This document shows, piece by piece, positions 46,416 through 53,274 of a stretch of DNA of 53,274 bases. The translations under genes were made by a program, and so were the position numbers. The notes under the pieces were generated by a model, which had not been told where the DNA came from, ran no database searches, and was given only the letters and a program-made list of their open reading frames with translations. Position 1 is the stretch's first letter; every line of letters begins with the position of its first letter. The stretch is from Balamuthia mandrillaris. Lineage: Eukaryota > Discosea > Longamoebia > Balamuthiidae. The DNA lies in assembly GCA_031835245.1 (NCBI GenBank), contig JAVKOQ010000347.1, forward strand, positions 1 through 53,274, read 5' to 3'.

Positions 46416-46517
46416 GACGTCGTCCGAAAAGAAAAAGAAAAAAAAACCTCACGACGTCAGCAAATTGTCGACGTCGCCCGCCTTCCCTTCTCTTTGGGGG
46501 AGGGGGGGTGACGTGTG
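46416..46517. promoter_or_regulatory. Cluster of four ACGT-core sites upstream of the bZIP gene
   Basis: GACGTC at 46416-46421, CGACGTCA at 46452-46459, GACGTC at 46470-46475 and TGACGTGT at 46509-46516, all within about 100 bp and 190-295 bp upstream of the bZIP start. ACGT cores are bZIP sites, so autoregulation is a plausible inference. The whole gap 46224-46734 otherwise holds a (CT)n tract (46524-46562) and no gene. Confidence 0.5.
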
Positions 46518-46522
46518 AGCAG

Positions 46523-46564
<42 letters not shown>

Positions 46565-46734
46565 TCCGCATTTATCCGCTCTGTCGTTCGTTTGGATGGG
46601 AGTTCTTTTCTTTCGTGTTGCTGGGGAGGGAGAATGGGTGTGGGGAAAGAAAAAAGGGGGTATGATGGTTTGGAGGGGGAAGAGAAAAAAGGGAACAAGG
46701 TTACAAAGAAAATATGGTGAAAATGAAAAACGTT

Positions 46735-48996
46735 TTATCTTCTCTTTCTTCGTCGTTTGCGGGAAGAGTCGCTGTCGCTGCTGCTGCTGTCATCTGAAGA
46801 GGAGTCTGAATCCGAGGAGGAGGAAGAAGAGCCAGAGGAGGAATCTGAGTCAGAGTCTGAGTCTGAGGAAGAATCAGAAGAATCACTGCTATCTGAAGAA
46901 GAGTCCGAGTCTGAATCTGAAGATGAATCTGAGTCACTGCTACTATCCTCCAAAGCAGCAAGTTGCTTCTGTTCCATGATACGTTTGGGCGCTGTTCTCA
47001 GATGCTCTCGCAAATCGTCCGTCAACCCTCCCAAACCGATCGACGTCCAAAAGTTGATGGCGAAGCGGGTGTTCTTCGGATGGTCCTTTGGGAAGAGACC
47101 GGTGAAGCTTTCCACCATGGAGGGATCCTTCAAACGCTCGTTGAGTTTCGGCAAACCGAGGTACTCTGATATCTCCAGGAACATAATCTTGATGAAGATG
47201 CGACTGGAGGAGGTGGTTTCCTCTTCGTTCAAGTGGATGTACTCGAGAACAGTCCAGGGAATGGCGTCCGAGTGGAGGAGGTGAGCAAAGAACTTGGCCA
47301 CGTTGCGCAGCTTGTTGGTCTCCAGCTGGTGGATGCTCTGGTACTGCTTCACAAAGCAGCTGTCAAAGAGGGTCTGATAGATGCGGTTCAGCCGGCAGAA
47401 GCGTTGGGCCAAGAGGCCGTAGAAACGGAGGTAGGTCCGCTCCTGGCTGCAACACTCAATGATCATGCGGCAAAACTCGATCTCCTGGCCGGGCAGCAGC
47501 TGCACTTTCATGAGCTTGTGACCACACTCCTCAAAATCGAGGGAGGACATGATTGTCAGGTAGATGGTACGACGGAGGTTTATGGTGTTGGTGTCAGTCT
47601 CGTCAGTGATGGTCAAGGGGCCAGCCTCCAAGGTCTTTTCCAGTTTGGCCAGGCGTTCTTCGTCCTCTTCATCCTCTTCGTCCTCATCCTCCTCATCCTC
47701 GTCTTCATCCTCGTCCTCGTCATCACCGAGAATGTCCCTCTTGATCTCCACATATCGTTCCTCGTTTTGTAGAAAGTTGGGGTCCACTTGGAAGTAGTCC
47801 AGTCCTGACTGCACGTCCAACTCGGGTGAGTCCAGGTCCAACTCATGCGAGATCTGTTCTCTCTCTTCCACCAGGTCCAGCTCCGGCAATTTGGCAGGAT
47901 GCTCCTCAAAGCCCCTCTTTCTCACTGCAAAGAGGTTTTCTATCATGTACTGCACCCGCTTGTCTATCTCTCCCTCGTGTAGGATGCCTCGAAATCGGTC
48001 AAACAGAAAGACAAAGCCATCCGGAGAGAGGGCCTGTAGGGTCTGTCCCACCTCCGTGATGAAGGCCACCGCCAGCTCCACCGAGTCGTCCGTAGGCGTC
48101 TCCAACAACAAAGTGGGAATCTGCAGGGCCAACAACTCCCCCGCCACCTGCTGGTTGACCAGGTGAGCCAAGAACTTGACGGCTGGCAGAAGGGTGGTCT
48201 TGTCGTTTCTGCGGTAGGCACGTTTGAACTGGTCAATGAGGCGAGTGAGGAGGAGCTCTCCCACGACGGGAAGTTTGCTGTTGACGACGGCCACGAGGGC
48301 GGCATAGACCGGGGTAAAGCTGGGAGAGGCTGCTTGGGCTTTCATAAGGCTTCTGGCAAGGAGGCCTCGCCCGCGGATCACGTTCTCGCCGAGCAGCTCC
48401 GCAATAATGTTCTTTATGTTGGCCACGTTGACCTTGTTGATGAGGCCGTTAAGGCTCTTTTTGAGGGCGTCCCAGCTGAGGCGTTGGTACTCGGGGCTGG
48501 ACTTGTCTTGTTGGAGGCCGGCTTCTAGCTGGCGAAGCTTGTAGGGGGGAAGGTACAGCCCTGCAGCGAACTTGCTCAGCTCTTTGCTGTCTCCTTTCTT
48601 CTCTCCAGTGTCCTCTTCTCCCTCGCTCCCCTTCTCTCTGCGGTTGCTTCGGTTGCCGCTTCTCCTGCTTCTTTCTCTGCTTTGGCTGCGACTCCTGCTT
48701 CGTCTTCTACGTTCTCTTCTGCTTCTTTCTCTGCTCCTGCTTCTGCTCCTGCTACGTGAAGAGCGCGAGCGGCTTCTTCTTGTTCTTCTCGCTCGTCCTC
48801 TTCTGCTTCGTTCTCTGCTTCTGCTTCTGCTTCTACTTCGACTTCTGCTTCTCCGACGTATTTTGTGCTCTTTGCGGCTGGACGTTTCTCTTCTTCGTTC
48901 GGAGGAGGGCGATTCCTCCTCCTCTCGCCCGTCTAACTTTCGTTTTCTGCTTTCCGTTCTTTCCTCCGTTGCTACTGCTGCTTCATTCTCCGCCAT
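46735..48996 (-). CDS. CWC22: Pre-mRNA splicing factor CWC22
   Basis: Single exon, 753 aa, the longest intronless gene here. CWC22 joins the spliceosome, recruits eIF4AIII and so seeds exon-junction complexes. The N terminus is an RS-rich region (SRSRSRSRERSRRGRARRTR). The MIF4G domain starts at YLPPYKLRQLEAGLQQDKSS and includes LSWDALKKSLNGLINKVN, NIIAELLGENVIRGRGLLAR, TPVYAALVAVVNSKLP and GELLLTRLIDQFKRAYRRND. A long acidic linker (DDEDEDEDEDEEDEDEED) leads to the MA3 domain: LRRTIYLTIMSSLDFEECGH, KLMKVQLLPGQEIEFCRMII, ERTYLRFYGLLAQRFCRLNR. The C-terminal tail is (SD)n-rich and ends RKRRRKRR. Confidence 0.95.
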   Translation of the reverse strand: MAENEAAVATEERTESRKRKLDGREEEESPSSERRRETSSRKEHKIRRRSRSRSRSRSRSRERSRRGRARRTRRSRSRSSRSRSRSRSRERSRRERRRRSRSRSQSRERSRRSGNRSNRREKGSEGEEDTGEKKGDSKELSKFAAGLYLPPYKLRQLEAGLQQDKSSPEYQRLSWDALKKSLNGLINKVNVANIKNIIAELLGENVIRGRGLLARSLMKAQAASPSFTPVYAALVAVVNSKLPVVGELLLTRLIDQFKRAYRRNDKTTLLPAVKFLAHLVNQQVAGELLALQIPTLLLETPTDDSVELAVAFITEVGQTLQALSPDGFVFLFDRFRGILHEGEIDKRVQYMIENLFAVRKRGFEEHPAKLPELDLVEEREQISHELDLDSPELDVQSGLDYFQVDPNFLQNEERYVEIKRDILGDDEDEDEDEDEEDEDEEDEEDEERLAKLEKTLEAGPLTITDETDTNTINLRRTIYLTIMSSLDFEECGHKLMKVQLLPGQEIEFCRMIIECCSQERTYLRFYGLLAQRFCRLNRIYQTLFDSCFVKQYQSIHQLETNKLRNVAKFFAHLLHSDAIPWTVLEYIHLNEEETTSSSRIFIKIMFLEISEYLGLPKLNERLKDPSMVESFTGLFPKDHPKNTRFAINFWTSIGLGGLTDDLREHLRTAPKRIMEQKQLAALEDSSSDSDSSSDSDSDSSSDSSDSSDSSSDSDSDSDSSSGSSSSSSDSDSSSDDSSSSDSDSSRKRRRKRR

Positions 48997-49418
48997 GCTT
49001 GTATTTTTTTTGTTTGTTTGTTGTTTGAAGTGAGAGAGAGAGAGAGAAAAAAAAAAGAAGCAGCAGAGGGAAAGAGAAAGAGTGGGAGCAGCAGAGAGGA
49101 GATGACAAGATTAAACAACGCACTCTCTTCTTTTCTTTCTTTTTTTTTTTTTGTGTGTGTGTGGAACGATTCGGGACGACGTGACAACATGCCTGAGGGG
49201 TTGAAATCAGATTTTTCGCAGACTTGTGTTGTGCTGTACAAATGGTGCAGGTTTTGCGCAGCTATTGTGCTAGAAAACGAAACCAAAACGAAGAAGAAAG
49301 AGTAAGAGATTATCTCTCTTCTCCGATCCTGCAAAGCCTTTTATTGAGAAGAGAGAGAGGGGAGGGTTGGCTGTTTTTTTCGCTTCTTCTTCTTCTCTTT
49401 AAAAAAAACTAGCGAGTC
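48997..49418. other. Divergent CWC22/TFIIA promoter region
   Basis: Holds a short (GA)n near 49031-49046, a (GT)n near 49152-49163 and poly-T runs. No gene seen; it must serve both flanking genes. Confidence 0.4.
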
Positions 49419-50557
49419 ATGAGTGTGTCTGCGGTGTACAGGCACGTGGTGGACGATGTGATTGCCAATCTCAAGGAAGAGTTTGAGGCAGAGGGCGTGG
49501 AAGAATCAGTTCTTTACGAGTTGCAACAGGTTTCCTTTTTTCTTTGTTCTTTTCTCTTCTTCTCCCCAAAAAACAAATTACCTGATGCAAAAACCCTCCT
49601 CCCTCCCCCAAAAAACAACAGCTATGGGAAACAAAATTGATGCAATCTGGAGCCATTCTCCCAACAGCCGCTTTTGGCGTCAACTATGAAACGGGAGGAG
49701 ACGACGAGGGAGGAGCCACGGAGGACTATGGCACCTACCCTGCGCCTTCCCATGCATACAACGAACTGGGCTCTAGCATCAGCGAGTATGCCCTTCCTTC
49801 CATTGTGAGTTTGACCCCCTCTCTTCTTCTTTCTTCTTCTCGCTCTGTCTTTGAACTTAACTTTTTTTTTTTGCTTGTTTGGCTGTTTCACAAAAAAAAG
49901 CATATTGAAGGACAAGAAGAGGACTCAAAGGCCGACATCTTAAATTCTGGCAAGCCACAGGAATACATGGTTCACTTGCACCCCTCTTCTCTCGTCTTCT
50001 CCCTTGCTTCTCTCTCTCTCTCTCACCCTTTTCTTTCCTTCATTGAAAACAACATACAGCCACCACCGCAAGGATGGGTAGAGGGTGGCGGCAACAGACG
50101 GATCACAATTGCCCCTGACAGAGACACAACAACGTCGGCTGCATCAACCAGTCGGCGGATACCTCAATATGATGGGAGAGGAGATGAAGACGACGATGAA
50201 GATGAGGACGATGAAGACGATGAAGACGATGAGGATGATCTTGGGGTACGTTATAGCATTGTCGCCTCGGTGCCATCAGTGCATAAATTCTTATTCTTTG
50301 CTCTCTTCCGTTTTGTCTGTTTCTTCTTAAAACAGATAAAGGATGAGGACGACGATGAAGAAGAAGAGGAAGAACTGGGCTCTGACTTGGATGACACAGA
50401 CGACGAAGAACCAGAGACTGACAACTTTGTATTGTGCCAATTCGAAAAGGTGACGAGGATAAAGAACAAACGAAAGTGCACGCTGAAGGCCGGCGTTATG
50501 CATCTCAATGGCAGAGACTATCTCTTTGCCAAAGCCAACGGCGAGTTCGACTGGTGA
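49419..50557 (+). CDS. GTF2A1: TFIIA large (alpha/beta) subunit
   Basis: Five exons (49419-49529, 49622-49804, 49901-49969, 50060-50245, 50336-50557), 256 aa. TFIIA stabilises TBP on the TATA box. The N-terminal four-helix-bundle part is VYRHVVDDVIANLKEEFEAE, SVLYELQQLWETKLMQSGAI; the C-terminal beta-barrel part is NFVLCQFEKVTRIKNKRKCT, LKAGVMHLNGRDYLFAKANG and EFDW, the usual end. Between them lies the expected divergent acidic linker, split between exons 4 and 5. Junctions are all phase 0. The middle exons are short and poorly conserved, as in other TFIIA genes. Confidence 0.92.
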
Positions 50558-50775
50558 ACACCAAGAAACAACAAATCGCCCATCGCTCTTCCTCTCTCTC
50601 TCTTCTCTCCATGAGTGTAGAAAACAGTGAATACAAAGAACAGCAACACCGTTACGTTATTCGTTTCTTCAAAAATATTATGTTTGTTTGTTTGTTTTTA
50701 TTTTGTAAAGAAAGGGAATGCAGTGGGGTGGACCGTTTCAATAACTCTGCGGGGTGTGCCATGCAGAGCCGATCC

Positions 50776-50940
50776 GCGGTGTGAGGCGGTTCAGCCGGCA
50801 AGCCAGCGAACCAAGTATCCCCACACCCCCTGGTGAAAAATAAGTTTAATCTAAGAGACAGTCAGGACGACTGTCATCTAGAGATTAAGCTAGATAGAAC
50901 AGATACTACACTTGATCAGAGCCAATAGGCCGAGAAGATA
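50776..50940 (-). ncRNA. U2: U2 snRNA
   Basis: The minus strand begins ATCTTCTCGGCCTATTGGCT, then GATCAAGTGTAGTATCTGTT. This is the U2 5' domain with the branch-point recognition sequence GTGTAGTATCTG. Stem IIa-like pairs follow (GACAGTCGTCCTGACTGTC). The Sm site is near ACTTATTTTTCACC. The 3' domain is a long stem with outer arms GGTGTG/CACACC and inner GGTTC/GAACC, ending near 50776. Ends are estimated from pairing. U2 pairs with intron branch points in the spliceosome. No TATA box is seen upstream, as expected for a Pol II snRNA gene; the promoter would lie within 50941-51232, which holds no other gene. Confidence 0.95.
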
Positions 50941-51232
50941 CTTTCAGGCTTGTTGGCTTCCTCCTTTTGTAGCAGCGCCTCCAGGACTTTTGGTTATGGG
51001 TCGGAAAAGAAGGAAAAGTTGTGGAATGCTCCTCTTGTATTCTCCTTTTTGTGCTTACGACTTTCTCTCTTGTCCTCTCTGTTGCTCTCTTCGCTGTTCT
51101 CCTCTGCTCTGCTCTCCTCTTCTTCTCTCAGCAAAAAAAAAAAAAAAACCCCAAAGAGGCGTAGTCTCAAAAAATAATAAAATAAAGAGGGGACAAAGAA
51201 GAAGAAAAGAGGTCCTTTGTTTGCTTTTCTTT

Positions 51233-51921
51233 TTAATCGGAATCCCTAGAACCCTGCGCTGGGGGCTTGGGTCCACCAGCCTCACGTGCCATAATGATCT
51301 TTGTAAATAACAAAGCAGTTAGCAATAAAGGCGAAAGAGAGGGAGAAAGAGAGAAAGAGAGAGAGGCGGGAAAAATGAAAGTACCTGATCCACACGGAGG
51401 ATAGTGAGAGCAGCGTCAGTGGCGAGTCGGATAGCGGAGGCTTTGGCTGACTGCAGATCAATTATACGGGCTGCAGATGTGTCCACAGTTCCACCAGGAT
51501 TCTATTCAAGGAGAAAATGGTAAAATAAGCTATCACAACAAAAAAGAAAGAAAAAATAAAGAAATAAAGAAATAAAAAGACATACCTCAACATCAACACC
51601 GTCGTGAACTTTGCCGGCAGAGTGAGCGGCGTAGAGAGCAGAGATAGTGGCAGTGGAGGAGCGACCAGCGTTCTCAGCAAGGATGCGTGGGACGATCTCC
51701 AAGCTTTCGGCATACTTCTTGATGGCGTACTGGTCCAATCCAGGGGAGGACTCAGCAAAGGCGGTAAGCTGTCTAGCCAGCTCTATTTCAGCGCCACCAG
51801 CGCCAGCAACGAACCTCGGGTCCTTTACTATTCCCTTGAAAACGTTGACACCGTCGTCTGTTCAAAATGAAACAAAAATGAGAATGAGGGAACAAAAAAG
51901 GATATCTTGTGTTCAGAAAGA

Positions 51922-51979
<58 letters not shown>

Positions 51980-52245
51980 CAGAGAGAGAAAGAGAGAGAG
52001 GACATACCAACGGCACGCTCAATGTCATCCAACAGGTTTTGGGTACTGCCGCGGACGATGATGGTGGAAATTGCTGAGTCTTCGGCGTCCTGTCGGAAAA
52101 CACAAACCTTTGTGCTGCCGATTTCTTCCACAGAAACCACGTCACAGTAGCCAAGCTCTTCTGGAGTTGGTGCACCCTTTTTTAAGAACAAATGTTTAGC
52201 GTGGATAAAGGCGAGGGCGAGACAGAAGGCAACCAAGAGAAAGCA

Positions 52246-52282
<37 letters not shown>

Positions 52283-52993
52283 AAAGAAGTTTTGACTTAC
52301 CATGCGAACCAAAGGAACAGCGCCTACAGCTTTGCACAAACGACGAAGCTGGAATTTGGATTGCACCTTGATGGCCATAAGATTGTATCGTTCAAGGAAG
52401 TGCATCGCCATCTCTCCAATGTTGCCACCAGACACAACCACCTTGGCTCCACTCTCCGAAACAGCCTTAATAATCTGTTCATTCAAAGATTCAAAGAGAA
52501 AGAGAGTGTAAGAAGAGTTTCTCGAGCGTCAGAGAAAGAGTTAGTACCTCTTCCATAGCCTTTTCTTCATCTTTGGAATAGTTCAAAAGTTCCTCTGCGG
52601 TTTTGAGCACAACGCTTCCCTTGGTTTCGGTCCTCGAGATGTCAATACCAGCAGCAAAGACAGCTACCTTAGCGCTGGTGACGTGCTTGATGGTGCCTGC
52701 TGTGTCACGCACGATCACAAATCCTTTGAGTACTTTGCTGTCAACAACGCCACCACCGAGGATTTTGGTAACGCGCACGTTGTCCACATTGAAGTTCTTA
52801 GGATTCTTAGGGAGAATAGACACGCAGGATTTGGCAATGAGGCTGGCCAAGAACTCCTCGTAGCCGTACTGCTTGGCCGCAATGGCGGTTTTGATGCACT
52901 CGGCCACCTCGTCTGTGCTCCGTATGTCCTCACAAGTGTAGCAGGTAAGGCCTGAGCGAGAGAGAAATTAAACAAGGTTTGACTCCGTCAAAT

Positions 52994-53039
<46 letters not shown>

Positions 53040-53274
53040 ATACCCTCGAGGATCTCTTGCACTTTGTCGCCCGCTTTTGTGTAGCCAGAAATGATTTCGC
53101 TTGGGTGGAGACCGGTCCGGATCAGCGCTTCCGCTTGCAACAACAGCTCTCCGCCAAAGGACAACACTAAGTTTGTGCAGTCGCCACACTGAAGCACAAT
53201 CCCACCAGATAAATAACTCCCTCAAAAAAAATCCAAAAAACAAAAAAACAAAAAGCACAGTACCTCCTGTTCTT
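51233..53274 (-). CDS. CCT8: Chaperonin CCT theta subunit, N terminus off the right edge
   Basis: Multi-exon; the stop is at 51233-51235. CCT8 is one of eight subunits of the cytosolic TRiC/CCT ring that folds actin and tubulin. Visible from the right: CGDCTNLVLSFGGELLLQAE, LHPSEIISGYTKAGDKVQEI, VTKILGGGVVDSKVLKGFVI, ISRTETKGSVVLKTAEELLN, AKVVVSGGNIGEMAMHFLER, LGYCDVVSVEEIGSTKVCVF, GSTQNLLDDIERAV, DPRFVAGAGGAEIELARQLT, SSPGLDQYAIKKYAESLEIV and the end VLRVDQIIMAREAGGPKPP-type tail (LTILRVDQIIMAREAGGPKP). GGTVDTSAARIIDLQ is the theta-specific C-terminal region. The GDGTT-type ATP-site motif is here GDCTN. Introns contain three (GA)n tracts. Missing: about the first 70-80 residues. Confidence 0.93.
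51925..51997. repeat. (GA)n with GACAGA variants in CCT8 intron
   Basis: CT on the sense strand. Further tracts of the same sense in other CCT8 introns are at 52250-52278 and 52997-53035. Confidence 0.9.

Overview
This is a nuclear window from a gene-dense eukaryote. Most genes are split by short introns of about 50-120 nt, and the products are standard eukaryotic housekeeping proteins: MCM2, CCT theta, VPS11, CWC22, TFIIA, NAP1, twinfilin, RPA3 and calcipressin. A U2 snRNA gene and a tRNA-Leu are also present. The gene set (twinfilin plus calcipressin plus a Cdc7/SepA-type kinase plus filamin-type repeats), the compact layout and the TTAGGG-type motifs suggest a unicellular protist, tentatively an amoebozoan. 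No sequence here proves the lineage.

Layout. Left end to 6 kb: the 3' part of a cytosolic glutamyl-tRNA synthetase (+), a small secreted Cys-rich protein (-), and a divergently transcribed secreted protein that joins two NPC1/folate-receptor-like domains to filamin repeats (+). 6-12 kb: a predicted lipid-anchored basic protein (-), a Cdc7/MAP3K-epsilon-like kinase (-), an F-box protein (+) and a YFH7/FrcK-like P-loop kinase (+). 12-18.4 kb: RPA3 (+), tRNA-Leu (-), a small unknown protein (+), a membrane-anchored VPS62-domain protein (-), a DUF1294 membrane protein (-) and calcipressin (+). 18.4-31 kb: VPS11 (-), a coiled-coil protein (+), an alpha/beta hydrolase with a ubiquitin-interacting motif (-), an M16-family mitochondrial core/MPP-alpha subunit (+) and a Cys-rich type I membrane protein (-). 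31-46 kb: twinfilin (-), MCM2 (-), NAP1 (+), an ATRIP-like candidate (-) and a membrane-tethered ATF6-like bZIP factor (-). 46.7 kb to the end: intronless CWC22 (-), the TFIIA large subunit (+), U2 snRNA (-) and CCT theta (-, running off the right edge).

Several patterns are not explained by the gene list. Intronic (CT)n tracts always read CT on the sense strand of their host gene. At least three introns are best explained as GC-AG. A dispersed ~122-bp repeat occurs twice, one copy flanked by tRNA T-arm-like sequence. A 20-bp TTAGGG-type motif is shared exactly by two intergenic regions. A cluster of ACGT-core sites lies upstream of the bZIP gene, and the same TGACGTGT 8-mer lies in the divergent promoter of the two secretory-pathway genes near the left end. 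A short open fragment resembling an NRPS condensation domain lies behind NAP1. I saw no CRISPR array, no viral or LTR element and no complete transposon.
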